DNA of 64,000 nt, taken from Anomaloglossus baeobatrachus. Its lineage: Eukaryota; Chordata; Amphibia; Anura; Aromobatidae. Where the stretch lies: positions 229,207,735-229,271,734 of the forward strand of contig NC_134357.1 of assembly GCF_048569485.1 (NCBI RefSeq), in the 5' to 3' direction. The position numbers were made by a program, and so were the translations under genes. Below are positions 11,780 to 23,483 of the stretch, in pieces (position 1 is the first letter of the stretch; the number at the start of each line of letters is the position of its first letter). Under the pieces are notes generated by a model. That model did not search any database and was not told the DNA's origin. It saw only the letters and a list, made by a program, of their open reading frames with translations.

Positions 11780-12330
11780 AGGGGCCGCATCCATCACTCT
11801 CACTCCCCCAATCTCTCCCCCTGTTGAGTTCACATGCTGACAGTACATCAGGGCCTTGATCTCACGCTGCACCGCTCTCTGTCGGCTCCCCGCCGCTGTG
11901 GCGGCCAGCTGCTGTAGTAGGGTCAGCACATCACTCATGCAGTGCTCCATCACATTGGTCCCTAGCACTACTTTCGGGTCATGATCACTGGGTTCATTCA
12001 TTATCACAATCATTCCCTGGTGTTGCAGTTCAGCTCGTCCCACAGTCATGGCCACTTGTTTGTACCCCACTTGGGTCAATGGGAGCCCGTCAGCGGCAAT
12101 CAATGTCATGCTGCCATCGGGGGGGGCGAGTTCGTCCTTCCCCCAATACCGTTGATACAGTGTGTATGGTATGGTGGTTACCTGAGATCCAGTGTCCAGG
12201 AGAGCCATCACCGGTATGCCGTCCACGGCCACGGGGATGATGGGCCGGGCTCCGATGTACCGGTCCCGCCAGTCTGGGGGGCCATGGGGTTCTACTCCTG
12301 AGGATTGGCCCGTGGCCCCAGGGGTTGCTC
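11780..12330 (-). pseudogene. Ty3/gypsy aspartic protease region
   Basis: The translated region has ARPIIPVAVDGIPVMALLDTGSQVTT, where LLDTGS is the protease active-site signature, then a YTLYQRYWGKDELAPP block. It follows the CCHC knuckle, the expected gag-to-protease order. It is part of the fossil element at 9190-14696. Confidence 0.85.
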
Positions 12331-12344
12331 GTTTAACGGACACC

Positions 12345-13332
12345 GGCGGGAGTAGTGGCCGGGTTTACTGCACCTGTAACAAATCGGGGGTCCGTACTGT
12401 TAGTCATTGGCCCTTCTCCGCTGCATCCAGGGGACGTCCTCAGGGCGGTCGGCGAGCTGCATCTTTGCCGGGGGCTGGGATCTAGTCGGAGGCTGAAGTG
12501 CGGCGAGGATCTTGGCGAGGTCTCCATCCATGCGGCGGACCTGGGCAGCCAGTTCTTCCATCGTTCCGCTTGGGGCTGTAGGTACTGGAGGTGCTGGTAG
12601 GGCAGGGGCCACCACGATGGGAGCCGTCTCAACTGGCCATGGAGCTGGCTCCGGGACTTCCGATGCTGGGGGTTGCAGAGCTTTAATGGCCCGTTCCTTT
12701 AACACAGCAAAGTCCACATCAGGGTGTTCCAGGGCCCACAGCCGAAGTTGTTTGCGGTCCTCCGAGGACCTCATCCCCTACACAAACTGCTCGCTTAACA
12801 TTTTGTTGCTGTCCGCACTGTTGATGGTGTCCACCCGCTTCAGCGTGCGGAGGGCAGTTTGCAGGCGCAAGGCATAGTCACGAATACTATCCGTAGGCCG
12901 TTGCCGGCATTGGTAAAACTGCATCCGCGACTCGGCTCCAGTACGGGTCTCAAAGGCAGTCTGCAGCTTCTTAAAGATGGTGGCTACAGAGGACCGGTCC
13001 CCCTCGGCCCAGGTCTCCGCCTCCTGCACAGCCGCGCCGGTTAGCTGCCCCAGCACTAGCGCTACACGTTGCTTATCAGTCAGGGGGTACAGTTCTAATA
13101 ACGGACTAAGCTTCTTCCGGAAGACCTGCAAGGCGTCAGGTTTCCCATCGTACTGCGGCAGCCAGGCAGCCACGGGCACATAGGGCAAGGAGAACGGCAT
13201 CACCTGAGCGAGAGCTGGGGCCGCGGTGCCCCCGGCCAGCGCGGCCGGGACCTGGGCGGGCCCGTTCCCATCTACGGGTGTTGTTGCGGCTGTGACCGCC
13301 GCTCCTCCAGCGGCTCCGTCGGGCGCAGACAT
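12345..13332 (-). pseudogene. Ty3/gypsy gag with CCHC zinc knuckle
   Basis: Starts at MSAPDGAAGG. An Ala/Pro-rich leader is followed by VPVAAWLPQYDGKPDAL, a capsid-like helical region (FRKKLSPLLELYPLTDKQRV, ATFKKL-type helices, TDSIRDYALRLQ), a second segment with LWALEHPDVDFAVLKERAIKAL and MEELAAQVRRMDGDLAKIL, and a C-terminal CYRCSKPGHYSRRCP knuckle near 12345-12395. The knuckle would bind RNA in the particle. Fossil; it belongs to the element at 9190-14696. Confidence 0.85.
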
Positions 13333-13482
13333 CTTGTTTCCGTCCCCCTTAGTCTCTTTCCGGCTCCTCCTCTACAGGGGCGGGGTTTAGGCCTTCACAC
13401 CAAGATGGCGGCTTCTCAAAATTTTCGGCCGGACACCTCCGGCGGTCACAAGGCGCACCTCTACCAGATGGCAGAGTGGTAA

Positions 13483-13501
13483 GATCCTGTTCGTGACGCC
13501 A
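13483..13501 (-). other. Ty3/gypsy primer binding site
   Basis: The minus strand reads TGGCGTCACGAACAGGATC, 3 bp internal to the LTR edge at 13505. Confidence 0.75.
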
Positions 13502-13504
13502 AGT

Positions 13505-14696
13505 TGTCGCGGGCGGAGGAGGGCGCAGCGCTCACGCACTGCTCGGGTCCGGCTCTGCTGCGGCCTGCTTGCTCGCTGCTCGGTGGTGGCTCGAGCGGCG
13601 GGCCGGATCCCGGGGCCTCGAGCTGCGTTCCTCGCCCGTGAGTGAAAAGGGGAATTGGTTTTGGGGATTTGATTGTCCGTGATGCCACCCACGGTTGTGG
13701 TGAGACTGTGACACCACCGCTGCTCTGGACGGGGATCCCGGGAGCGATGACTGGGAGCAGCTTGGATGTTGGTTCTCCCCTCCGTGGGTAGGGGGTTAGT
13801 TGTCCCGGGGCCCGGTGAGGGTAGGTGGGGATGACAGGCGGGTTGCGGGGCCTGGTGAGGTGCAGGTTCGCGGGGGCAGCGCTGTGCCGCACGGCACGGT
13901 GGTACTCACTCAGTCAATGATGAAGACACAGTTCTTGGTAAAACACACGGCTGGATGGATGGGTCCCACAGACGGCTGCGGTGGTTTCTGCTACCGGTAG
14001 GTTGATGGTGACTGCCTTTCCCTGCACCTGTGTAGTGTAGACGGCTCCAATGGGTTCCCACCGGTAACCCACTCCCCAGCTTGGATATGTTCTGAAGGAG
14101 CCCCTTTTGCCCGCAGGCTCTGGCCCTGGGAACTGTAGCCTTGGCGGTGGCTGTGCTTCCCTCTAACGGTTGGACTGTTGCCTTCTGTCAGGACTTGGCT
14201 GCTGGGAAACCCAGGAGGTTCCCTTCGCTAACGGATTTGACAAATTCAACAGTGACTCCTAGCCTTGTCGGGGTCCGTAAGCCCTGCCGGATGGTGCTGG
14301 CTTCTCTTTGCTCACCGGTCCAGTACCGCCGGGCCACCGCCCGTCCACGGTCCTTACAGTCTGCTCCAATCGGCCTCTCCTGCAGACGGTTACCACCGTC
14401 TGCCAACCTTGCTGTACCGTCCGGGCCACACACCCGGACCAACTTCAGACAGTTGCTCCTTTACTACTTTACTTCCTCTCCTCTCAAACTCCGAAACTAA
14501 ACTGCACTGTTTTCCCGCCTCCAGGACTGTGAACTCCTCGGTGGGCGGGGCCAACCGCCTGGCCCACCCCCTGGTGTGGACATCAGCACCTGGAGGAAGG
14601 CAACAAGGGTTTTGTGTTTGGCTTTGGTGTGCCTAACCGGGGTGTGGGGTGTGTTGGTGTTGTTCTGTGATGACCTGGCTTGTCCAGGGCGCCACA
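13505..14696 (-). repeat. 5' LTR (1192 bp) of the Ty3/gypsy element
   Basis: On the plus strand it runs TGTCGCGGGCGG...GGGCGCCACA, bounded by the primer site on the left and satellite DNA on the right. The same LTR family occurs at 16786-17980, 53088-54254 and 56380-56850. Confidence 0.9.
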
Positions 14697-16449
14697 TGTG
14701 TATATGGGGGGTATAATATTATGGAGAGGGGCAGTGTGTGTTTGGAGGGTATAGTATTTTGGAGGCGCAGTGTGTGTGTGTGGGGGGTATAATATTATGT
14801 AGGGGGGCAGTGTGTGTGGGGGGGATATAATATTTTGGAGAGGGGCAGTGTGTGTATATGGGGATACAATATTATGGAGGGCAGTGTGTGTGTGTGTGGG
14901 GTGGTATATTATGGAGAGGAGCAGTGTGTGTGGAGGGTATAATATTTTGGAGAGGGGCAGTATGTGTGTGTGGGGGGTATAATATTATTGAGGGGGGGCA
15001 GTGTGTGTGTATGTGGGGGGTAAAATATTTTGGAGAGGGGCAGTGTGTGTGTGTGTTTGTATGGGTACCACTATTTTTGAGAGGGATAGTGTGTGTGTAG
15101 GGGGGTATAATATTTTGGAGAGGGTCAGTGTGTGTGTAGGGGGTATAATATTTTGGAGAGGGGCAGTATGTTTGTGTGTGGCAGGGTATAATATTATGGA
15201 GAGGGGCAATGTGTGTGTGGGGGTATAATATTATGGAGCGGGGCAGTGTGTGTGTGGGGGGATATAATATTATGGAGAGGGGTAGTGTGTGTGGGGTATA
15301 ATATTATGGAGAGGGATAGTGTGTGTGTGGGGGTATAATATGGAGAGGGGCAGTGTGTGTGTGTGGGTATAATATTATGGAGAGGGGTAGTGTGTGTATG
15401 TGTGTGTGTGTGTGTGTGTGGGGGGGTATAATATTATGGAGAGGGGCAGTGTGTGTGTGGGGTGGTATAATATTATGGAGAGGGGCAGTGTGTGTGTGTG
15501 GGGTGATATAATATTATGGAGAGGGGCAGTGTGTGTAGGGGGGTATAATATTTTGCAGAGGGGCAGTGTTAGTGTAGGGGGTATAATATTATGGAGCGGG
15601 GCAGTGTGTGTGTGTGTGTGTGTGTGGGAAGGTATAATATTATGGAGGGGGGCAGTGTGTTTGTGTGGGGGATATAATATTATGGAGAGCGGTAATGTGT
15701 GTGTGGGGTGGTATAATATTATGGAGAGGGCCAGTGTGTGTGTGTTTGGGGTATAATATTATGGAGAGGGGTAGTGTGTGTGTGTGTGGGGGGGGGGTAT
15801 AATATTTTGGAGAGGGGCAGTGTGTGTAGGGGGGTATATTATTTTGCAGAGGGGCAGTGTGTGTGTAGGGGGTATAATATTTTGGAGAGGGATAGTGTGT
15901 GTGTGTGTGTGTGTGTGTGTGTAGGGGGTATAATATTTTAGAGAGGGATAGTGTGTGTGTAGGGGATATAATATTTTGGAGAGGGATAGTGTGTGTGTGT
16001 GTGTGTGGAGGATATAATATTTTGGAGGCGGGCAGTGTGTGTGTAGAGGGTATATTATTTTGGAGAGGAGCAGTGTGTGTGTAGGGGGGTATAATGTTTT
16101 GAAGAGGGACAGTGTGTGTGTGTAGGGGGTATAATGTTTTGAAGAGGGACAGTGTGTGTGTGTAGGGGATATAATATTTTGGAGAGGGGCAGTGTGTGTG
16201 TGTGTGTGTGTAGGGGGTATAATATTTTGGAGACGGATAGTGTGTGTGTGTGTGTGTGTGTGAGATATAATATTTTGGAAAGGGACAATCTGTGTCAAGG
16301 GGGGTATAATATTTTGGAGAGGGACAGTGTGTGTGTGTGTGTGTAATGGGTATAATATTTTGGAGAGGGGCAGTATGTGTGTGTGGGGGGTATAATATTA
16401 TTGAGGGGGGCAGTGTGTGTATGTGGGGGGTAAAATATTTTGGAGAGGG

Positions 16450-16487
<38 letters not shown>

Positions 16488-16785
16488 GGTACCACTATTT
16501 TTGAGAGGGATAGTGTGTGTGTAGGGGGGTATAATATTTTGGAGAGGATCAGTGTGTGTGTAGGGGGATATAATATTTTGGAGACGGGGCGGTATGTGTG
16601 TGTGTGGCAGGGTATAATATTATGGAGGGGGGCAATGTGTGTGTGGGAGTATGATATTATGGAGAAGGGCAGTGTGTGTGGGGGGGATATAATATTATGG
16701 AGAGGGGTAGTGTGTGTGTGGTATAATATTATGGAGAGGGATAGTGTATGTGTGGGGTTATAATATTATGGAGCGGGGCAGTGTG
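14697..16785. repeat. (TG)n-rich satellite array, block 1
   Basis: Roughly 37-45-bp units follow the pattern (TG)n GGGGGTATAATATTATGGAGAGGGGCAG, alternating between ATTATGGAG and ATTTTGGAG variants; I estimate about 50 units. A longer period is visible: the block at 15001-15240 (gtaaaatattttggag, then gggtaccactatttttgag) recurs at about 16407-16660. Several frames on both strands stay open only because the unit lacks stop codons, so these are not genes. Confidence 0.95.
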
Positions 16786-17980
16786 TGTCGCGGGTGGGGG
16801 GTGCGCTGCTTGACCGCGCTCGCGGCTCGGGTCCGGCTGCTGCTGCTGCTCGCTCGGTGGCTCGAGCGGTGGGCCGGATCCCGGGGACTCGAGCGGCGCT
16901 CCTCGCCCGTGAGTGACAGGGATGGTTTGGTTTGGGGATATTGTCCGTGACGCCACCCACGGTTTGTGGTGAGGTTGGGACAGCACCGCTGCTCTGTACG
17001 GGGATCCCGGGAGCGATGACAGGGAGCAGCTGAGATGTTTTCTCCCCTCCGTGGGTAGGGGGGTTTGGTGGTCCCGGGACCCGGTGATGGAGGTTGGAAG
17101 GTGGATTGCGGGGCTTGGCCGGGTGCAGGGTCGCGGGAGCAGCGCAGTGCCAGACGGCACGGTAGTACTCACTCAGCCAGTAACACACACGGAGTCTCTG
17201 GTAAAACAAACGGCTGGATGGACGAGTCCCACAGACGGCTGCGGTGGTCACTCCCGGTAGGTTGGCGGTAACTGTCTCTCCCTGCACCGGTGTTATGTTC
17301 TCGGCCCCAATGGCTTCCCACTGGTAGCCCGCTCCCCAGCGGTATGTTGGCTAAGGGAGCCCTCTCTTTGCCCGCAGGCTCTGGCCTTGGGAGCTCTAGG
17401 TCTGGCGGTAGCTTTATCTCCCTCACGGTTTAGACGGTTGCCTTCAGTCGGGTCTTTACTGCTGGGAAACCCCGGAGGTTCCCATCGCTGACGGATTTGA
17501 CCGGTTTAACGGCGACTCCAAGCCTGGTCGGGGTCCGTAGGCCCTGCCGAATGGTGCTGGCTTTTCTTTGCTCCCCGGTCCGGTACCGGCGGGCCACCGC
17601 ACGACCCCGGTCCTTACGGTTGTGCGTCAATCGGCCTCTCCTGCAGACAGTCACCACCGTCTGCCAACCTTGCTGTATGTGCCCGGGCCACGTACCCGGA
17701 CACGGTCAGACTGCTCCTTTACCACTTCACTACTTCACACTTTCCTCTCCCTACCTGTACTCTCTTCTGCTCCAAACTACTCTGACTTCCTTTTCCCGCC
17801 TCCAGGACCGTGAACTCCTCAGTGGGTGGGGCCAACCGTCTGGCTCCACCCCACCTGGTGTGGACATCAGCCTTTGGAGGAAGGCAACAAGGATCTGTGT
17901 GTGCGGCCGATGTGCCTAACCGGGGTGTGGGGTGTGTTGCTGCAGTACCTGTGACGTCCTGGCTCGTCCAGGGCGCCACA
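16786..17980 (-). mobile_element. Solo Ty3/gypsy LTR inside the satellite, fossil
   Basis: This 1195-bp LTR (TGTCGCGGG...GGGCGCCACA) has satellite DNA directly on both sides and TGTG on each flank, consistent with a 4-bp target duplication (ambiguous within a TG repeat). There is no internal region. The corresponding uninterrupted site is visible at about 15232-15290 in the first satellite block. Solo LTRs usually form by recombination between the two LTRs of one element. Confidence 0.9.
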
Positions 17981-18379
17981 TGTGTATGGGGGATATAATA
18001 TTATGGAGAGGGGTAGTGTGTGTGTGTGTGTGTGTGGGGTATAATATTATGGAGAGGGTCAGTGTGTGTGTGGGGTGGTATAATATTATGGAGAGGGGCA
18101 GTGTGTGTGTGGTGGTATAATATTATGGAGAGGGGCAGTGTGTGTAGGGGGGTATAATATTTTGCAGAGGGGCAGTGTGTGTGTAGGGGGTATAATATTA
18201 TGGAGGGGGGCCAGTGTGTGTGTGTGTGTGTGTGTGTGAAGGTATAATATTATGGAGGGGGGCAGTGTGTGTGTGTGGGGGATATAATATTATGGAGAGC
18301 GATGGTGTGTGTGTGGGGTGGTATAATATTATAGAGAGGGGCAGTGTGTGTGTGTGTGGGTTAATATTATGGAGAGGGG

Positions 18380-18414
<35 letters not shown>

Positions 18415-18714
18415 GGGGGGGTATAATATTCTGGAGAGGGGCAGTGTGTGTAGGTGGGTATATTATTTTGCAGAGGGGCAGTGTGTGTGTGTAGGGGGTA
18501 TAATATTTTGGAGAGGGATAGTGTGTGTGTGTAGGGGATATAATATTTTGGAGAGGGACAGTGTGTGTGTGTAGAGGATATAATATTTTGAAGTGGGGCA
18601 GTGTGTGTGTAGAGGGTATATTATTTTGGAGAGGAGCAGTGTGTGTGTAGGGGGGTATAATGTTTTGAAGAGGGACAGTGTGTGTGTGTAGGGGATATAA
18701 TATTTTGGAGAGGG

Positions 18715-18753
<39 letters not shown>

Positions 18754-19045
18754 GGGGTATAACATTTTGGAGAAGGATAGTGTGTGTAGGGGGTATAATA
18801 TTTTGGAGACGGATAGTGTGTGTGTGGGAGATATAATATTTTGGAAAGGAACAGTCTGTGTCAAGGGGGGTATAATATTTTGGAGAGGGACAGAGTGTGT
18901 GTGCGTGTGTGTGTGTGTGCGCGTGTGTGTGTGTGTGTGTGTGTGTGTGTTTATGTAATGGGTAGAATATTTAGAGAGAGGCATTGTGAGTGGAGGTATA
19001 ATATTTCAGAGAGGGGCAGTGTGTATGTGGGTGGAGATGCTTTGT
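17981..19045. repeat. (TG)n-rich satellite array, block 2
   Basis: It continues the same unit family. The stretch near 18833-18905 (ggaaaggaacagtctgtgtcaagg) matches 16265-16335. After removing the solo LTR the offset is about 1.4 kb, the same higher-order period as in block 1. The array ends in a (TG/CG)n tract at about 18895-18950 and a few decayed units. Confidence 0.93.
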
Positions 19046-19238
19046 GAAGGAAGCACAGTAAGTCTTTATTTAGTAGCGCAGCATGGGACATATTTATATT
19101 TTTGGAGCAGTATAATTATACTTTGAAGTGTAAGAAATCCCGGTGCACCGCTTGCTCCACGTATTGCCGTGCTGCCGCAATCAATCTCCAATGTGCATGG
19201 ATGAGATCCGGGTGCAGACTCGGTAAAAATATCACGGA

Positions 19239-20820
19239 TTAATCCAAAGGAAGAAAGAGGGTCGCACTCCATGAGGATCTCAATGTTGTTCCATCTTTAT
19301 TTCACATTAACATGCAAGTACAAGCGGTAGGGGAGGTGAGGCGTGCCATACAACGCCGGACGACGGCGTGCCGTTTTGCTAATGTTTAGCTTCCACGGGT
19401 CCAGTGCAATTTGCTATGCAGCACCGCCCTCTTGGAAGCTAAACATTAGCGAAACGGCACGCCGTCGTCCGGCATTGTATGGCACGCCTCCCCTTCCCCT
19501 ACCGCTTGTACTTGCATGTGTGGCGCCCCTGAGGCTTCTGTCGCCACAGGAACATTGCACCCCATCCAGCGGTGTGATGTCCCATCCTGGGTAAGGAAAG
19601 GAGTGAACGCCGGTACTCAGGCAAATCTACACTACACCCATTGTTAGGTACACACTGGGACCAGGGACAGTGGCAGCAACCCTCCCATGCTGCATGCTGG
19701 GAGGGGCCATAAGACCCATCCCTGCTCCTATAGGGTACAGCTTAGCAACTGGGGAGGTGGGAGGAGCCACCCGAGGGTAGAGAGACAGGAAGGTCAAGAG
19801 AGAAGCAGTTACCTCAGGGAGGAGGAAAGAGAGTCTGCGGGAGGCAGAGAAGGGAGCTGAGGATAGAGCTCTAGTCAGACAGGAGCAAGGAAAGAAAGAG
19901 ACGCTTCCTGGTGAAGACCCTGGGACTCAGAGGGTCCAGGTGACACCAAGCAGAGAAAAGAAGGGATTCCAGGGTCACTGCAAGGCTTACGAGAGCAGGG
20001 CCTGTTCCACAAAGTCATTTGGTGGAGGGATCAAGCTGAGCACAGGGGACGGTCCCTAGAAACCAGAGGAGGAGAAGTCATCTCCGAAAGTAAAAACCGA
20101 GGCCCAGGGAAAGTTGCAAACTCCCCGGGCCACAGCCCACAGCAGAACCTCTAGAAAGGGGGTAAATAACCGAAAGGCGAGCCGCCGGCCCGGAGGCTGT
20201 AGTGGAGGCCGAGCCAGGTTCATCCAACAAGGGCAAGGCTTAAGGAGACAGCTGAAGACAGAGACACTTTAGAGGAGTGTACCGGCTTTCATTCCTAGAA
20301 CTACCTAGGATCGGCGGAGGTCCCTGACAGTGGGTTCCAGCCGCCCAAAGGCACCAGTGTGCTGCAGCCCAGGAAATGTGAGTAAAGACCTTGGAATTGC
20401 ACCCTCTGGTGTTGTCTCAGTTATTGTCGCCTGCATAGACTTCCATCACACCATAGACTCGCACGAGCACCAACTGTGCCCCGGGGTACCGCCCCACCTG
20501 TGGGGAGCAGTACCACCATTGCTGCCATTCCATCACCCCGGAGGCCTTGTACCGCAGCGGCGGCTTAATAGCTGCAAACCACAGGTGGCGTCACGACAAC
20601 CATAAACTTTATTCACCCCCAAGTCACCAGTATATTAATTGACCCCACCAAGGCCACGGAGCCGGGCCCGCCACCACTGACGACCCCCGGACTAGTCCGG
20701 CCTGGCACCGGGTGTCCCATAGCCCTGGGGTGGGCGAGTCACATGTTAATGTGAAATAAAGATGGAACAACATTGAGATCCTCATGGAGTGCGACCCTCT
20801 TTCTGCCTTTGGAATAATTA
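19239..20820. repeat. Palindromic Penelope-like terminal structure split by an LTR
   Basis: Arm 1 (19239-19394) and arm 2 (19434-19518 plus 20742-20820) are inverted copies about 155 bp long around a ~39-bp loop. Both carry GCTAAACATTAGC followed by (G)AAAACGGCACGCCGTC-like sequence and AATAAAGATGG. The motif GCTAA-ACA-TTAGC-GAAAC resembles hammerhead stem II plus D-box, but no proper C-box precedes it. Arm 2 is interrupted by a solo LTR. Assignment to Penelope-like ends is inferred. Confidence 0.6.
19519..20741 (+). mobile_element. Solo LTR, Ty3/gypsy type, fossil, CATG target duplication
   Basis: The LTR runs TGTGGCGCCCC...GGGCGAGTCA (1223 bp) with CATG at 19515-19518 and again at 20742-20745. 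The inverted arm at 19240-19394 shows the same sequence with a single CATG, so the empty site is known and the boundaries are firm. It is the same LTR family as 6236-7710, in the opposite orientation. No internal sequence remains. Confidence 0.93.
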
Positions 20821-22367
20821 TACATTTATTTTTAAAGGTGCTGTAAGGGTAAGTGTTGCTGAAGAATAAAGAGGGAGGGCTTCAGAGATGAGTTGTGGGC
20901 ATGAAATCTCATCATGGTGTCTGTACTATGGTGAGACATAAGGGACGAGAACAACTCAGATCAAAGAAGATGTCATCTATAAGGTACCTAGATGTAAATG
21001 TTTATTTGTGATACTGCCTGCGTCTTATCTGTACTGTGGTTTCTGTATGGTCCGCAGTTGGATAATTATTGATAACAACAACTTCCAGCATCTCCTTATC
21101 ATTGTTAATGACAAACTGGGAGTTGTTGGGTCATGTGATACAATTGTACATGGGGCTAAGCATGGTGATTTAATAATGTACTGATTGTGGTATTTACTCT
21201 GCATTCATGTGCTGATGGTGGTTCTGAAGTTGCAATCATGTACTGATGGTGGTTCTTGCTCTGCATTCATGTACTAATGGTGCTTCTTGCGCTGCATTCA
21301 TGTGGTGATGGTGACTCTGGTGCTGCATTCATGTGCTGATGATGGTTCTGGTGCGGCATTCATGTACTGATGGTGGTTCTGAACATGACAATCCAAAACA
21401 AGTTTCATGGCTATGTCAAAAAAAGCTTAAAAATAATCAAAACTTTGTTTTGAGATTATGAAGAGAATTTGGCAAGATTCTGCTCAGTTTCTGTTCCAAA
21501 ATCAGTGTAAATTAACATGTTTACACAATATTTTTAAGCAGAATGTCTCCAAATCCTCCTCAAATATTTATTTCCAGTGATATATTCATGTAAGTACCCT
21601 TTCCATGACGCTGACTGTTCACATCTCCTTGACGTATGATGCGTTCTTTTTGTTATAAAAAATACAAACTGCTGTTGCGCCTGAAGTCTATAATTGCTGC
21701 ATCTCTGTCATCACAGCAGCAGCGCTGTGGCCAATCAGTTAGCTGCTGAGCTTCTTGAATGGTTGCAGCGCTGTCATTTTGATGTGGCATCAGCGTTGCA
21801 TACAATAGCAGACCTGGGGAGAGTGGATAAAACAAATAAACAATGCAGGGAATGGGTTTCCAAAACTGGAAAACCTAAGGGTATGTGCACACAAGGTGTT
21901 ATAAACTCAAGCAACACCGGCAAGTTTTTTAAGTAGATGTTGAAAACTGTTGCGTTTTTTTCCTGAACCATCTTCTCTGTAGTTTTACAGTTGTTTCCTG
22001 GGTATTTTTTATATGGTCTTGACCATCTTTGGCTTTTTTAGTGTTTTCCTATTGTTTTTATCACATATTTTTTCCTGTGCTTTTAAGAAAAAGTAAAACG
22101 CAATAAAAGCCGTCTGGGCATCTTCTGAGCTTTCCCAATGATTTGTATTGTAAAGTACAGAGCGTCTTTCGATTGGAAAACACCAGAAGACTGTGGCAGT
22201 CACTTCTTTTAACCGCTTGGTGGTTTTAGAAACCTGAAGTGGTTAAAAAAAATGCTGAAAAGCCGGAACCTGTGCACAGCGAGTAGATGCAGATGGTCAT
22301 TCATTGTATTTTTCATAGTAGTTTCCATGGTGTGATCTGCCCCCCAAAAATGTAATTGCTCATTCCC
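20821..22367. other. Intergenic DNA, no gene seen
   Basis: It contains a tandem repeat at about 21190-21385 (see separate entry) and, near 21878, 'aagggtatgtgcacacaag', which resembles one end of the MITE-like repeats nearby. No coding exon was recognised. Confidence 0.6.
21190..21385. repeat. ~36-bp tandem repeat
   Basis: About five or six diverged copies of a unit like 'attcatgtactgatggtggttctg(g/t)tgctgc' are present. Confidence 0.85.
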
Positions 22368-22745
22368 TAAGGCTATGTGCCCACGCTGCGGATTTTGCGC
22401 GGATTTTGCCGCGGATTTGCCGCGGATTTACCGCGGATTTTCTGAAAATCTGCAGCAGCGGCACTTCCAAGCCATTTCAATGGCATTTTGGAAATGCTGT
22501 GTCCATGCTGCGGATTTTTCCGCTGCGGATTTGCCGCGGATTTTGATGCGGAAAAATCTGCAGCATGTCAATTATTTGTTGCGGATTTTGGTGCGGATTT
22601 GGGTATAGAATGGGGGAAAAAAAAAAAAAAAAATCCGCATCAAAATCCGCGGCAAATCCGCGGTAAATCCGCGGTAAATCCGCGGGTGCGGATTTTCATG
22701 CAGAAAAATCCGCAGGTACATTCTACCGTGAACACATAGCCTAAG
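22368..22745. mobile_element. MITE-like element filled with CCGCGGATTT repeats
   Basis: The ends are inverted: 'taaggctatgtgcccacg' on the left and 'cgtgaacacatagcctaa' on the right. The interior holds repeated 'gccgcggatttaccgcggattt' motifs facing an inverted set around an A-tract, so it can fold into a long hairpin. Similar ends occur near 45212-45396 and 63417. There is no coding capacity; the superfamily is not assigned. Confidence 0.75.
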
Positions 22746-22958
22746 TGGTATATGTCCAAAATTTATCACCAGTGACAACAACAGCTTCCCTGCTCACCTA
22801 TCTGTAGGTCATCAGTATTAGCTCAGGGGGATCTGATTTTGCATCCCTGCCTATCAGGTATATGATGAGGCCTCAGCATTATATGGAGAGTAGCATCCTC
22901 TTCATTATCTGCGAGACCCAGCTCTGTAGGAAAATAGCGGCTTCACCTGGTCCGGCAA

Positions 22959-23480
22959 CTAAAGGCTACTTTACACGCTGCGATATCGGTCCCGATATCG
23001 CTAGCGTGGGTACCCAACCCCATCACACATACTTACCTACCCGGCGACGTCGCTGTGACCGGCGAATTGCCTCCTTTCTAAGGGGGCGGTCCGTGCGGCG
23101 TCACAGCGACGTCACTGAGCGGCCGCCCAATAGAAGCGGAGGGGCGGAGATGAGTGGCCGGAACATCCCGCCTACCTCCTTCCTTCCTCATAGCGGCCGG
23201 GAGGCAGGTAAGGAGAGGTTCCTCATTCCTGCGGCGTCACACATAGCGATGTGTGCTGCCGCAGGAGCGACGAACTACATCGTTACTGCTGCAGTAACGA
23301 TAATCGAGAATGGACCCCCATGTCACCGATGAGCGATTTTGCACGTTTTTGCAACGATGCAAAATCGCTCATCGGTGTCACACGCAGCAACATCGCTAAT
23401 GTGGCCGGATGTGCGTCACAAATTCCGTGACCCCAACGACTCCGCATTAGCGATGTCGCAGCGTGTAAAGCCCCCTTTAG
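22959..23480. mobile_element. MITE with ~30-bp terminal inverted repeats
   Basis: Left end CTAAAGGCTACTTTACACGC and right end GCGTGTAAAGCCCCCTTTAG are inverted copies extending into CTGCGA(T/C)ATCG. The 522-bp interior is GC-rich with internal palindromes (e.g. GAGCGATTTTGC...GCAAAATCGCTC at about 23330-23372). No transposase and no certain target duplication. Confidence 0.8.
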
Positions 23481-23483
23481 AGC

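Larger units (their letters stand above)
9190..14696 (-). mobile_element. Ty3/gypsy LTR retrotransposon, fossil, 5' LTR to RT
   Basis: In minus-strand order: 5' LTR (13505-14696), primer site (13483-13501), gag (13332 down to about 12345, ending in a CCHC knuckle), protease (about 12300-11800), linker (about 10752-10480) and the start of reverse transcriptase (9487-9190). Internal sequence is interrupted by a Penelope-like fragment (about 9565-10485) and by unassigned DNA around 10985-11690; the RT stops against an LTR fragment. The rest of pol and the 3' LTR are absent. It is broken in several places and cannot be dated by LTR comparison. Confidence 0.85.

Noticed and set aside
14800-19050. 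Long Cys/Val/Gly-rich and His/Thr-rich open frames on both strands
   Set aside because: They are translations of the (TG)n satellite unit, which contains no stop codon in several frames; there is no codon bias or domain.
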